A stretch of 64,000 bases of DNA, taken from contig NC_060911.1 of NCBI RefSeq assembly GCF_014805685.1, positions 10,908,712-10,972,711 on the forward strand, given 5' to 3'. Below, one piece after another: positions 40,179-52,097 of the stretch; within the stretch, counting starts at the first letter, position 1; each line of letters opens with the position of its first letter. A program made the position numbers and the translations under genes. The notes beneath the pieces were generated by a model. It was not told the DNA's origin, searched no databases, and saw nothing but the letters and a program-made list of their open reading frames with translations. This stretch comes from Silurus meridionalis. Its lineage: Eukaryota > Chordata > Actinopteri > Siluriformes > Siluridae.

Positions 40179-40655
40179 CGAGTTAAACATGCTCCTGAGG
40201 CTCCAGTGACCAGTGTTCCTGCCCTTCTCCCCTCCTTGGATCTTCACACTTCTGTGCAGCTCGGGACGGTCTCTTAATTCCGGAGTAGAACGGGTGCTTT
40301 GAGGACGGATTGGACTGTAGTTGGTGTCGGCGGTCTGCTGCACTGACTCGGGAGTGCAGTTTGCTTCTGATCATCATCACTGTACCCCGCAGCATTGTAT
40401 ATCTGCTTCAAATGGACATTTGGTGCAACCCAGATGAGGATGGGTTCCCTCTTGAGTCTGGTTCCTCTCAAGGTTTCTTCCTTATGCCATCTCGGGGAGT
40501 TTTTCCTTGCCACAGTTGCGACAAACATACTTACAAAGAACATATTTATGTTTAATCACCACATTATCTGTGTAAAGCTGCTTTGAGACAATGTTCATTG
40601 TTAAAAGCGCTATACAAATAAAAATGAATTGAAATTGAAATTGAATTGAAAATGT
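39311..40655 (+). pseudogene. L2-like LINE, 3' part of ORF2 and 3' UTR
   Basis: The + frame from 39330 gives LVHAFVTSRLDYCNALLSG, QLVQNAAARVLTRSRKYDHI, LLLTYKALNGLAPQYLSELL and then, after a one-base frameshift near 39650, WNSLPISVRDSDTVSVFKSR. This is the C-terminal region of an L2/CR1-type ORF2. The 3' UTR has a (CT)n run (40142-40174) and ends gcgctatacaaataaaaatg followed by attgaaattgaa repeats. The reverse transcriptase core is missing. Confidence 0.85.
40142..40174. repeat. (CT)n microsatellite in LINE 3' UTR
   Basis: About 16 CT units. Confidence 0.95.
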
Positions 40656-42055
40656 TCTTATGTGTTATTTTTGCCATCTGCTTTTTTTGTTTTAAAAGCG
40701 TTTTTCCAAACCAAACAATGAGTTCTATGGAATCATCTTTTATACGTTTGATGCATAGTGTCCGTTACAGTGGACATATGTGTAACTCCCTCAAAATAAA
40801 GTATATTAGAAAAAAGCATAAAAATCATGGCTTGACTTTTCACTTGTTTAAAAGTAAAAATAAACATAAAAATATTCTTACTTTGTTACTTAATAATTCA
40901 TGCTTGAATGGGGGTTAATAGTGCACAAGGTTTGCACATGCTTTCATTTCTGTTATTATATACAGATTGTATGTGTGAACTTATACATGGCTACTGTAAA
41001 AGCGGTGAGTTGCTTTGCTCTTAATATAATAAATGTAAAGGTTTTGCTTTTGAAGGAATACATTTTGGCTCTTTTTGGTTTTCCGTGACACCTATATTTA
41101 CTTTGACACTACCACCTTAAAAAACTTGACCTTGTGATTGACCTAAACATGTTTTCATTAAACACATATTCAAAGAAAATGTGAACCATGCTTGTAATTC
41201 TTGTTAGATGGTAAAACAATACAGCTACACATACAGCTCTATAATGATACTGTTATTCATTCCTTGATAATCAAATGATAAACATTTTTTTCTATAGGTT
41301 TCACAGTGTCCTTAGATAAGAATAAATGTGTTAAGATAAAGGTTTACAGATATTTGGACATCATTATTACTTCATTATTTAAAATAAAATATGATTAAAA
41401 AATGCTCAGAAAACCACAACAAGCTTTATGACAATATTCTTCATAGAAAGTGAAAAGAATAAAAAAAACAGATTGTGTACCTGTGCTGTGCAGAGATGAT
41501 CACATCACTTTGTCTAGAATGACCTTCACTTGTGTGTCCTCGTCGGTTTCGTATTCCTGTAGACATTTAAGTTACACAATAAATCTACACGCTACGCAAA
41601 TCTACACTAGGAGAGATGCGAACATGCTCTGTTTAGTCTAGGTGTGGCTGTGGGATTAGACTCATTAGGTCCTGATTAGCGTACTTCTGGTTTGAAGGAG
41701 AGGTTGGAGTTTGAATTCAGGCAAGATTAATTATTGAAGTGTGTGAAGTAACTGGAGACTGCATGTGCCTGGGTTACTGGTTCCCAACAAAACCCAATGA
41801 ACAATACCTATACAAATGCATGCTATTGAGGGCCAGAGGGCCATGAGCACTTATATCAAATAAATGTAGTCTAATACTTGTTTCGTCCTTCTTGTTTGAC
41901 TCTCGGCTTCCAAAATGTATTTGTGTCTTGAATTTGTTGCTATTCAGTTGCTGCTTAAGTTTTCTACCAAGAAAATACAATAAATGTAAATTAAAAGTCT
42001 AATAACCTTATACAACACACTTTTATATATTCTATTATTATTTTTACTTTAAATA
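40656..42055. other. intergenic, no feature recognised
   Basis: AT-rich unique-looking sequence. No coding or mobile signal that I can support. Confidence 0.5.
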
Positions 42056-42057
42056 AA

Positions 42058-42290
42058 ATATTCAGGCTCTGGGTTACTGATCAGAAGTTCAGGGCTTTAA
42101 GACCCTGCACTGGCAGACTGCCACTGTTGGGCACTTGAGCAAGGCCCTTAACCTTCTCTGCTCCAGGGGTGCCATATCCTGGCTGACCTGAGCTCTGACT
42201 GCAACTTCCTAATGATCTTGAATATGTGTAGAAATTAATGTTACATTGTTTGTTATGTTGTATGTAACAAATAAAGGTTTATTTTTAAAC
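42058..42290 (+). repeat. SINE-like repeat
   Basis: It opens ggctctgggttactgatcag, then cttgagcaaggcccttaacc, and ends gttgtatgtaacaaataaag. It is the forward version of the repeat at 27895-28085, with a LINE-type tail. Confidence 0.65.
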
Positions 42291-42449
42291 TTTATGATAC
42301 TATAATTATATCTAAACTGAACACTGTGGCAACATTTTTATCTTGTCAGATCTCAGTTCCACCATGATTCCCATTCCCAGCCTCCAAACATGGCCAAACT
42401 CCAATATCACATATCACCCAGCGACTGATTCATCACACCTGTGCTCAAT

Positions 42450-42491
42450 CTCTCTCTCTCTTTCTCTCTCTCTCTCACACACACACACCCA

Positions 42492-42534
<43 letters not shown>

Positions 42535-42535
42535 A
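42450..42535. repeat. (CT)n(CA)n compound microsatellite
   Basis: About 13 CT units, then about 28 CA units with two CCCACA interruptions. Confidence 0.95.
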
Positions 42536-42724
42536 AAAGGTCTCATTCACAAAACCAATGTGAAGTATAAGCTTGGTGATTTTGTTTCATAGCATTTTCC
42601 CAAGCTAACCTATGTTGTCAACCGGGTTTATCCTTGTTTTCTGATCTTGTCAGTGCAGAGTTTTGTCTGTTAGTGTATTGCCTGACCTGTGCCTGTTTCT
42701 TAACAGCATTCTAGGTGTATTATT

Positions 42725-43375
42725 TGAATGCTGCAAAAGCTTCATGAAAACCATGGAACCACATCCTCCAGACTAAAGAGGAGAGGGACCATCTGGCTTG
42801 GTATCAGCGGTCAGTTTAAAAACCTGCATCTCTGATAGTATGGGAGTGCATTAGTGCCTGTTAAATAGGCAGTTTGCACATTTGGAAAGGCGCCATCAAG
42901 CTGAACGGTATATACAGGTTTTAAAACAACATCCAGAAAACATATTTTTCAGGGAGGCCTTAAATATTTGAGCAAAACAATGCTAACTGCATACTGCATC
43001 TATTACAATAGCATGACTTTTTGTCTTGAACTGAACTGGCCTGCCTGCAGTCTAGAACTTTCACAGTTTGATAACATTTGCTGCATCATGAAATGACCCC
43101 CAAAACTATCCTCTATCAAACACATATGGGACAACATTGCCTTCCCAAAGCTTCAGCAACTGGTCTTCACAGTTCCCAGATGTATAAGGACAGAAGATGT
43201 GATGTTACACAGTGGTAAACATGGCACTGTTCCAACTTTTAAGTTGTGTTGCATCCATCAATTTAAAAATGCCCTTCTTTTTTCCTTCTATGTTCTACTA
43301 CGAATAAAATATGTGACTTTGAGATTTGCAAATCATTGCATTCTGTTTTTATTTACATTTTACTCAGTGTCCCAT
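42725..43375. mobile_element. DNA transposon, same family as 16185-16896
   Basis: Shares gagagggaccatctg, caatgctaac-gcatactgcatc and catgaaatgac with 16300-16560, and ends tttatttacattttactcag followed by tgtcccatg. The left end is decayed. Confidence 0.55.
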
Positions 43376-44035
43376 GATGATTTAGATAAAAACATCTTAA
43401 ACCTTGCTAGCTCAGTGTGATGAGATATGAGATATGAGATATGTGCAAAAGAGAAACATATTTTATTTAAGATCTTAATTTTTTTTGTACAAAATAGAGA
43501 ATGTCAAAATTTTACCTTTGCAATGATGAAACTAATTTATGTATATAGTGCCTTTTACGATGCAGAAAAAGCCGTCAACTGTCAAACTCACCTGTCTCCA
43601 AAGCATCATAGCACAAGGTCATCTGAACTCTCAAAGCTGATATTGATGACATTTATGTTGTGATGAAATTCACCCCAAACTAGTCATTTGTTGAGAAAGC
43701 ACAGAATAATGAAACAAAACTAAGAAAAACACATGATGTGCAAATACAGCATACTATGGGGTGTACGTGGATAAATCTATTACATTTCATATAAAAAAAT
43801 CATACTCAGTTTGTATATGCCTGGTTATGCCTTACTGTTTCTAAAGGTTTCTTTATACAAGTAGAAATTATCAACCATTTTAGACAATATAAAATAAATA
43901 CGAAGCATGTGTTTTAGCATTGTGTAATCATCACAACTTGTACAAATATATAAATGAACAAATAGTAAATGAATAGTAAATAGTAAATAATAAAAAAAAG
44001 TAAAAGTAAAATAAAAATTTTTTTTAGATTTGCAA
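43376..44035. other. intergenic, no feature recognised
   Basis: AT-rich. Apart from the triple gatatgagatatgagatatg at about 43423 I see no structure. Confidence 0.5.
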
Positions 44036-44041
44036 TTGCAG

Positions 44042-44043
<2 letters not shown>

Positions 44044-44138
<95 letters not shown>

Positions 44139-44152
44139 TACACATACACACA
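44044..44152. repeat. (TA)n(CA)n compound microsatellite
   Basis: About 41 TA units, then short CA/CATA repeats. Confidence 0.95.
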
Positions 44153-44214
44153 CCAGGCATAATATTGACATTTTGACATTATGACCATTGACAAGTGAAG
44201 TTAATATAATTGAT

Positions 44215-44215
44215 G

Positions 44216-44258
<43 letters not shown>

Positions 44259-44287
44259 CAATAACAACAACAACAACAATAATAATA

Positions 44288-44331
<44 letters not shown>

Positions 44332-44353
44332 TAATAATAATAACAATAATAAT
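44215..44353. repeat. (AAT)n / (AAC)n compound microsatellite
   Basis: About 140 bp of AAT with an internal AAC block (44259-44276) and scattered AAC units near 44325-44346. It lies only 60 bp from the (TA)n(CA)n tract. Confidence 0.95.
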
Positions 44354-44384
44354 AGCACTTAAGGGGAGAAGCACTGTGTGTCTA

Positions 44385-44655
44385 ACATCCAGCAGCACCA
44401 CAATGTCATTATGGAGGAGTGGAAGAGGATCCCAGCAACAACCTGTGCAGCTCTGCTGAATTCAATGCCCAGGAGAATTAAGGCAGTGCTGGATAACAAT
44501 AGTGCTCACACTTAATATTGACATTTTGGACACAGATCTGACATGTTCACTAAGTTCACTAAGTTTCATTTCTATAGTATTGTTACTTGAGAACACATAA
44601 TAAAATGGTTGCTAAAATGTGAGGGGTGTACTGACTTTTTTTGAGATACTGTATA
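44385..44655 (+). pseudogene. Tc1-like element 3' fragment
   Basis: Matches the 9330-9690 element in the opposite orientation (atggaggagtggaagaggat, ggcagtgctggataacaata) and ends aaaatgtgaggggtgtactg, the family's terminal repeat. Encodes only the last 40 or so transposase residues. Confidence 0.75.
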
Positions 44656-44689
44656 TTGTGAAAGAGGATGAAGAGCAGCTCAGCTAAAT

Positions 44690-45060
44690 GCCCTAGACCC
44701 CATAGTTACTAAACGAACAGAAGGTACAACAAGGGAAACAGATGTAGAAACTCTAATTATGAACAGCTTTAAAGGTGATATAGAACAGTAAATATATGCT
44801 TGATGGAGGACGTTCTAGTAAATATACAGAGAGCTGAGTTCTGGACCAAAAGTTTATGAAGGAGTTTGTGAGGTATCTCAAACAGAAGAGAGTTACAATA
44901 ATCAATGTGCGAGTTAACTAGTGCATGTACAAAAATAGCTGTTGAATTGGATGCGAGGAATGGACAAAGACGGCTGATGGTAGATGGAAGTACAAAGGCC
45001 AAGCAATATTGTTTACATGTTTTTTTAAAAGACAAAGTATTATTAATGATGACACCCAGA
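44690..45060 (-). pseudogene. LINE ORF2 C-terminal fragment
   Basis: The - strand frame 45035-44769 contains VHALVNSHIDYCNSLLFEIP and LLVQNSALCIFTRTSSIKHI, the same C-terminal region as the LINE at 39311 but a different subfamily. Confidence 0.75.
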
Positions 45061-45517
45061 CTCTTAAACTGAGAAAATGAATAAAATATAGAAGATTACA
45101 GACACTGAAAACAAGTTGAGGGCATTTGACTCAGCAGTTCGAGCAGGTTGATGTGTTTTACTCTCACACTAGGGCTACACAAGCTTCCTGTTCTCCTGAT
45201 GCACCATGCTGACCCACACTTGTGACAGAGATGCAAATGATGATTGGTAAATCAGATAAAGAACCACTCCAAGATTAGCAACTTTTCTGAGAAATGCATT
45301 GCATCTCATTGAGCCTACAGTATATCCCAACTTTCCGAGTCAGGGTGCATCTGTCAGTGGTATTGGGGGTTTGCCCCTCTTTTGAAAGCACCAACAGATT
45401 GCTCGAACAAGAGACCACTGGAAACAGTACCAGAAATAGTAACTTGCTTGAGCACTGTCAGGTCTAAAACAAACTTTGGCATGACAGTGTAGTGTAGATA
45501 TCATACTCAATTAATCT

Positions 45518-45825
45518 AACGTCATGCTGATTAATTGTGTGACATGTTCTGTGGTGGGGCACAGAGGTGCCAGTTATACTCTATAGACTCTGTGGCGGCC
45601 TTGGAACCTTGGTACAGAGCCGCGCGCCCTGAAGAACCTTGGTACGGAGCGGCGCGCTCTGAAGAACCTTGGAATGGAGCCGCGCGCTCTGAAAAACCTT
45701 GGTACGGAGCCGAGCGCTCTGGAGAACTCTGGGATCTACCAACTCTGGGATCTACCAATCTAACGTCATGCTGATTAATTGTGTGACCTGTTCTGTGGTG
45801 GGGCACAGAGGTGCCAGTTATATTA
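45518..45825. repeat. GC-rich 30-bp minisatellite inside a 65-bp direct duplication
   Basis: Outer copies (about 45518-45582 and 45760-45824) both read ctaacgtcatgctgattaat and ggggcacagaggtgccagtt. Between them are four to five 30-bp units of the form gaaccttggtacggagccgc. The unit length is a multiple of 3, so both strands stay open, but there is no sign of translation. Confidence 0.9.
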
Positions 45826-47630
45826 AAGGAAGTTCGACAGTTTGAATTCAGTCGCTACTTATTAATCAGCCCATTGCCAGTTCCCATCAGGGTTGTAATG
45901 AATTTAAAAGAAAACCATGCCATGTCTCACCAGAATATTATTTGGTGCTTGCTTGGCATATATCTGGATGTAATGATTTATCTGGTGAAACCATTAGGGA
46001 TACAAAGCATGTCTCGAAGACAAAAATGCATCCAATGTGGTAAAAATTCAAGATTTTCGCTAAAGCATGCACCACAGGGATCCAGATTGGTATAGTAGAT
46101 GGTCCAAAACCCTCTCAGTATGCTTTTCACTTTATAGCACCGTCCTTTGGTGGCTGGTATCATGGGGAAAAGGGTAATTGCTGATTTGCTCTGTATATCA
46201 GTCTCCATTTTAAATAGATACACAAGCATTTTAAGGGTAACTTCAAGGATAGTTGTTTGAAGTCCACCGATGGTGGCCACACGATTGAAGAGACTGATTT
46301 AGATAAAATTCTGTACACAAGTGTTAAGTTGTTGGTTTACTAGCAGAAAGGAACTGTCTCTCAGACATTTCATATCATGTGTTAGCAGTCAGGCAGGTGT
46401 ACTGTATGAGGTTCACTTGATCACAAGTTTCCATTGGTCCACAAGTCAGAAGAAAGTGAGGTCTGGAGGAGTGAGCCAAACCACCAATGCTCAATAGGCA
46501 GAGATTCAGGAAAAGTTCAAGAAAACCCAGCTTATTCTGTTGAGTTAGCAGAGTCCAGTTGACTTTGCAAGCTTGTTGAAGGAGAGAAAAATATGACAAG
46601 GACGAATCACTCAATCACACTAATGAACATATTCACATACACACTGGTTTTATCAGGTGATGTGAAAATGTGAAAATGGACCTGGCAATGAAATGAAAGA
46701 TGAGTGTAGTAGCCTGCAACAGAACAGCTTTTATAGTAGCAAACGGAATAATACATCATTGTTTTGTTTATATGACAACATATAAATGTTAGAAATATCA
46801 TGAATCCAGTCTTTTTAATGCCTTATAAACTATAATATAGATATACGTATAGACATAGTTACTATACAACGATTTACTAGAGCATGTAGTAGTAATAGTA
46901 GTAATAAATAGTAGTAATAAACAGGATTTTTTTATTTGATTTATACAGATTTAAATCAGACGTCCAAAGTTGTTAAACAATATAATCTATATAAAATATT
47001 TAGCTTAAATTTGAGCATAAATAAATGCTGAATTCATAGGAAGTGTTACCTATTTTATATCAAAAATCAAGTGCAAAACCAAACACAATGCAAAACTTTT
47101 GCAAAAGGGAGCCGTAATCATTTTTACCATGGGGCATGTAGTGCAGTAGATCATTTAGCAAAGGTGGTTGTTTGGTTGTGGGGGTGTAAGAATTGTAATT
47201 TGATATGCATGCAGCAGAGGACTCTGAACATTATATACTGTTTCTTACATTTAGATGCCTCAAAAGTCAATATGAATTCACCACATTAATCAGGAAATGA
47301 TCAGTTGAATTATAATTATAATATATGGGTTAAGGAAGTATGAGAGTTTGAGAGACAATGTTCAGACAGAGGGGAAAAATCCTCAGTTGGCAATTTTCCT
47401 CAGTGATTTGTTCTTATGATACAGGTGTTTTGTATGAGTTATTTACTAATAATACAAGGGCTTGGTTGATGAGGTGATTCATATGTTTGAACACTCAAGC
47501 CACATAATCACGCATATCCTTTCCAGAGTGCATTTAAAGCTCTTAACATGGAGGTCTGTGCATTTTCTTCTGGCATGTTGCCCGACATAATTTTGAGGTC
47601 TAAGCTAAATACAGCTAACACTATGCAATT
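45826..47630. other. intergenic, unassigned low-repeat stretch
   Basis: Overlapping open frames exist on both strands at 45811-46280 and 46375-46614, but none has a domain, splice context or codon pattern that I trust. It may be an old, unrecognised repeat. Confidence 0.4.
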
Positions 47631-47631
47631 C

Positions 47632-47820
47632 AATCATTTTTTTTATTTGTGTAGTGCTTTTTACAATGGACATTTCCTTAAAGCAGCTTAATAGATATAA
47701 ATTGGTTATAAAAGAATGTTTAAGTTTGTTCCTTGTAATTGTTCCTAAAGATTGTTTCAAATGACTATGTCAAGGAAATACTCCCTGAGATGGCATGAGG
47801 ACGAAACCTTGAGAGGAGCC
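47632..47820 (-). mobile_element. L2-like LINE 3' tail (complement)
   Basis: caattcaatcatttttttta, tgtagtgctttttacaatgg and ctccctgagatggcatgagg: a diverged complement of 40460-40640. Confidence 0.7.
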
Positions 47821-47894
47821 TTATCGCTATGATAAATGCTATCTTATGTTGCACTTCAGGTAACAGCTCTCAACATGTGTTTACATTTTATAAT

Positions 47895-48060
47895 TATTGT
47901 ATTTGGTAGATGCCCTTATCCAGAGCGACTTACAACTGAGCAGGGGAGGGTTAAGGGCCTTGCTCAAGGGCCCAGCAGTTGCTGATTGGCGGTGGTGTAA
48001 CCTGTGACCTTCCGATCCAAAGTCCAATGCCTTAACAACTCAGCTACTACCTCCTCTGTT
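47895..48060 (-). repeat. SINE-like repeat
   Basis: tatttggtagatgcccttat, ccagagcgacttacaactga and ttaagggccttgctcaaggg are a common teleost SINE-type block; ends aactcagctactacctcctc. Confidence 0.65.
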
Positions 48061-48762
48061 CTTTCTAAATGTGAATTTCATTCACAAATTATATTATATT
48101 ATATAATTATTATATTAGAACTTGAGTGAAAAGTGGAGTTTTTGCAACATTTAGTAGAAACATTTTCAGAATCACTTAACCTATTTGAGTATCTTTTTAC
48201 TTTAATGGTGGTGTGCCATCATTATATTTGCTAATATTTGCTCACATTAAAATAGGGACCTAGAAACAATCTTGAAAATTAGATATATATGGTAGAAAAT
48301 ATATATATATATTTTTTTTATGTTTCTAAAAGACTATTTTCAATTTTATATGAAAACAAAAAATGTGATGTTTAGTATGATCTTAGACCTTTGTACCAGA
48401 TTGTACTGTACAGTATGTTCAATATAAATTAGACCAGCTTACTCTATTGCTGTCTCATAAAATGTACAGAGCAGAGCTGGCTCAGATTTTTACTGTCTTT
48501 TATTTTCCTTGTTTTATTCATGTTTTTATTGACTCGCATTTTTTTTATTATAAAAATTTTATATGACAAGTTTAAAGCCTACGTCTTTATTAATATATTC
48601 AGTCCTGCCCTAAGGGAATAGCTGTGATTGTGGTTGATTACTATTTTCACTGGTGCACATTTAGAACTGCAGTGAATTAACTGACTGCTTTTTTTCTTTT
48701 GCTTTTGGGATCTTATTGCGGCTGTTTAAATAATTCCTCCTGCATTGCTAATGTTTATTTAT

Positions 48763-48831
<69 letters not shown>

Positions 48832-49078
48832 GGTGTCCTGTTTCATGCATTTCCTCTTACCTCCAGCATGTCAAGGGTTAGTCTTTGAAAAACCACAGCA
48901 TAGCAATGTTGCATGTTTATACAGTAATCAAAAGTAATCAACCTTTATCACTACATGCCTCCCACTACATGGTGTAACCATAATCACCTTTCGTTTTCTT
49001 CACAAATTGCTAATGTGACCCTTAATTTAGATTTTTAGATTTTTACATCAGAATAATTTGTTCACTTCTATCCACACA
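48061..49078. other. intergenic with (TA)n at 48766-48828
   Basis: AT-rich. About 31 TA units at 48766-48828. Nothing else recognised. Confidence 0.5.
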
Positions 49079-49079
49079 G

Positions 49080-49500
49080 GCCTTGTCATTTTGAGATTAG
49101 ACTACTGTAACTCACTCCAGGCAGGGCTGCCTCTATTAACATTCAAACACTGCAACATCCAGAATGCAGCTATATGACTAGATTTTGCAACACCACCCCC
49201 TTGCTCGTTTTTCTCCACTGGCTTCCTCCCTCCTCCTGCACTTATGCTTGCTTACAGTCACCGCCCTGCATCCACCAACCTCAAAATATTTATTTTTCAT
49301 CACACTGTACCACACTCCCTTGAAACCTCTTGCACTGCTCCACTGGCCCCGCCTTCTCTCAGGGTACAAGGAAGGCATGCATCAAGATTCATTGCTCAGT
49401 CTAGCACCTAGCTGGTGGAATGAACTTGAATTAGATGGCAAACCGCTGACTCACTGTATTTAAACAATGTGCAGACCTACCTTTTCACTCCCAGAAGTAC
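49080..49500 (+). pseudogene. LINE ORF2 C-terminal fragment, decayed
   Basis: Translation gives RLDYCNSLQAGLPLLTFK, then IQNAAI, and later WNELELDGKPLTHCI, with stops and shifts between: the RLDYCN...QNAA...WNxLP pattern of L2/CR1-type ORF2. Confidence 0.55.
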
Positions 49501-49882
49501 TTAATAAGCAGTTTAAAACAACAAAGTGTTGTCTGTGTGCTTTTTTCTTACTACAGTATAGAACCTCCTTAACAGAGATTTTAGACTGACTGTCTTAGAC
49601 TGTGGCTTAATGTATGAGTATCAAAATGCATTTACTGATAGAGACTTTGCTGTTGTCATCACTCCTCTGTCCGACATTGTGGTCCTTCCTCTCTACCCTA
49701 AGGTCTAAACCTTCCTAAATTTAGGTTGTTCAGGAGCCATGCCATAACAGGGAGCTTTGTAATGGCCACCAAAGGCATTTCCTCTCCAGACCACTTGAGT
49801 GCACCCTCATTCATTATTCGAATTCTCTTTATTTGTTGTCTGCTCCATTTTCTTCCTTTGTGTCCAACAACAAAGAAGGAAA

Positions 49883-50085
49883 TTGAAGAGGTAGCATAAT
49901 GGTTAAGGCATTGGACTTTGGTTCGGAAGGATATAATTTCTAATCCCAGCAACACCAAGCTGCCACTCCTGTTCCCCTGAGCTAAACCCTTAACCCTAAA
50001 GCTGCTCAGGTGTACAGTATGGATGAAATTAAAATGGAAGTCGGTCTGAATAAGGGCATTTACCAAATGCCGTAAATGTGTCTGT
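49883..50085 (+). repeat. tRNA-derived SINE
   Basis: The head gtagcataatggttaaggca fits an A-box and ggttcggaaggatataattt overlies a decayed B-box. The body includes ctgagctaaacccttaaccc and the end is gggcatttaccaaatgccgt followed by aaatg. Confidence 0.7.
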
Positions 50086-50284
50086 ATTGGTTATTGTTAC
50101 TATTTACTATGTAAATAGCTTTTGCTATTGTGTTTAAACTTCCTTGTCCTACTTTGCTTTGCCTAGCATTTGCATGGCCCTTCATGGCTCTAGTTGTTTA
50201 ATTCAGTTCCCTGTCTTTTTTTGTCACTTAATTTTTTTATTCATTAAATTTATTCTGTTATTTGCATCCACCTCCTTGCACCTT

Positions 50285-50530
50285 GGATTTTATAACACAA
50301 CCACATCGAAAATACCTTCGGGATGAACTGGAACGCTGACTGCGCCCACGGCTTTCTCCCCAAAACTCACTAATGCTCTTGGGCACGGATTCCCACAAAT
50401 ACTCCAAAATCTTGCAGAAAGCTTTTTTGACAAGTTGAGGCTGTTGTAGTTGCAAAAGGGGGGGAGGGTGACGTGGTTTTAGAACAATAAAATCTCAAAT
50501 GGATATGATGGTCAGGTGTCCATATAATTA
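50285..50530. mobile_element. non-autonomous DNA transposon fragment, 1469-3008 family
   Basis: Right end ggtcaggtgtccatataatt; the body shares ctgactgcgccc and aaatactccaaaatctt-type segments with the copy at 7498-7855. The left end is missing. Confidence 0.45.
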
Positions 50531-51298
50531 TGTTGAATCCAATATGTATGCACCAGTGCAGGGGAAATTGGAAATAAACTCAGTGTGACTGAAACACATG
50601 TGCAAACGTTTGTTTCCATATAATTATTGGAGCAATAATACAGTAATTACTGTCCTTACCAGTGCTTCAGAAGGGAATAATATATTGATATTTATCCATA
50701 TATTCACAATATGTACTCATTATTTTTCAGCAGTGGCATCACCTTTTTATTTATTCATTAATTAAATCTACTACAAAAGGCTACTATACAGCAGACTGTA
50801 TACTGCTGTTAATAATTCATGTGTGTCTGTAAATAATACAAATGGTGGTTGCTGTTAAAAATCATGCCATTGGTAGCTTTGAATTGTAGGTCTTGTGCTG
50901 CTGGAAAAGTGACAGCAAAAATCCCAGGATTGCCAGAGACTTGCTGCTGGGCCTTTTAGCAAAAGCCCCAGTTGCTCAACTGGGTACTTGAATTGTATCC
51001 TACCTCACTGTTGAGCTCATTACTGAGTTCGGTCAATTTTTATTGTCATTCCATCCATGTGCAGGATACAGGATGAAAAAATGAAGCCCCCATGAACACT
51101 GCAACACGGTAGACACTATAGGGCTTAATGTATACTTTACATTAAAGTATAAAGTATTTAGCCCTTTACTCTAGGGCTATTTAAATGTCATATAATAAGT
51201 GCAGCACAAAATTCAATTGATACAATGATTATAATGAGTCGCCGTAAACAACAGATAAGATGACAGGATTGGAAAAATAAACAAAGCAGGATGGACTG
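50531..51298. other. intergenic, no clear feature
   Basis: A possible old SINE at 50890-51020 (ctgctgggccttttagcaaa and ttgctcaactgggtact). Otherwise nothing recognised. Confidence 0.4.
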
Positions 51299-51301
51299 AA
51301 T

Positions 51302-51365
51302 CTTATTATTATTATTATAATTAATATATTTATTATACTTATTATTATTATTATTATTATTATTC
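51302..51365. repeat. (TTA)n microsatellite
   Basis: Interrupted TTA/ATT repeats directly before an L2-like tail. Confidence 0.9.
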
Positions 51366-51490
51366 AATTCATATTGTTTGTGTAGCGCTTTTAACAATTG
51401 CTTCAACACAGTTTCTTTTTGAACAGATTGTGCAAGCTGGTGGAGAATGTGTTAAGGAAAATCTCCCTTAGGCAGGCCGGGGTAGAAGCA
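51364..51490 (-). mobile_element. L2-like LINE 3' tail (complement), short
   Basis: ttcaattcatattgtttgtg and tagcgcttttaacaattgct followed by diverged sequence ending ggaaaatctcccttagg. Confidence 0.6.
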
Positions 51491-51519
51491 GGCAGATCCG
51501 AGAAAAGGATTTAGTATAA

Positions 51520-51524
<5 letters not shown>

Positions 51525-51586
<62 letters not shown>
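51525..51586. repeat. (TA)n microsatellite
   Basis: About 31 TA units. Confidence 0.95.
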
Positions 51587-51588
<2 letters not shown>

Positions 51589-52094
51589 TTTTTTCATATT
51601 TGCAACATATTTGCAGTAACTTATAAAATTAAAATTCTGTCACAAGCATGGAAATAAACGCAAATACCTGGAAGCATAAGCTGAAATTCTGATATGTTGT
51701 CTCATATTTATCTTTGGATCCAGTACAGAAGTACAGCAAAAAACCTCCATGCCGTTCCAATGCTTTTGGAGAGGACTCTCGACGGGTCTGTAGCTGATTT
51801 TAATAATCTGATTGGCCTGCTCAAGCACATCTCAAGTCAGTGCTTAAACAAAATCTAAATACATGAAATAGCTAATTAAATATTTGCCCATTTAATCTAT
51901 ATTAAACTTATAAAACGCACTTGTTTATGGACCGTAATGCCTCCATGAAAATACTAGACATTTTGATGCAGCTAAAATAAGCACTGACTAAATATACACA
52001 TTAGGGTTCCATTTACAAATGATAAGCACATTTAGTGTTATACAATAAGCATAACACAATAGTATGTGGTAACTGAAACATAATAATAAATAAT
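51587..52094. other. intergenic, no feature recognised
   Basis: AT-rich sequence with no coding or repeat signal that I can support. Confidence 0.45.
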
Positions 52095-52097
52095 AAT

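Noticed and set aside
43825..44279. Frames with YIYIYI and LLLLLL runs that look like membrane proteins
   Set aside because: They are translations of (TA)n and (AAT)n microsatellites.
45600..45730. CRISPR-like regular repeats
   Set aside because: The repeats are head-to-tail with no unique spacers, and the genome is vertebrate.
45531..45806. Repetitive 10-residue frame (ERSAPYQGFSERAAPFQG) as a repeat-protein gene
   Set aside because: Both strands are open because the unit is 30 bp; no splice sites, start context or partner exons, so it is better read as a minisatellite.
45978..46280. 100-residue - strand frame as a host exon
   Set aside because: No domain, poor splice context and an overlapping frame on the other strand of similar length; left as unassigned.
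49883..49960. tRNA gene
   Set aside because: A-box and B-box-like words are present but the cloverleaf is decayed and the sequence continues into a SINE body.
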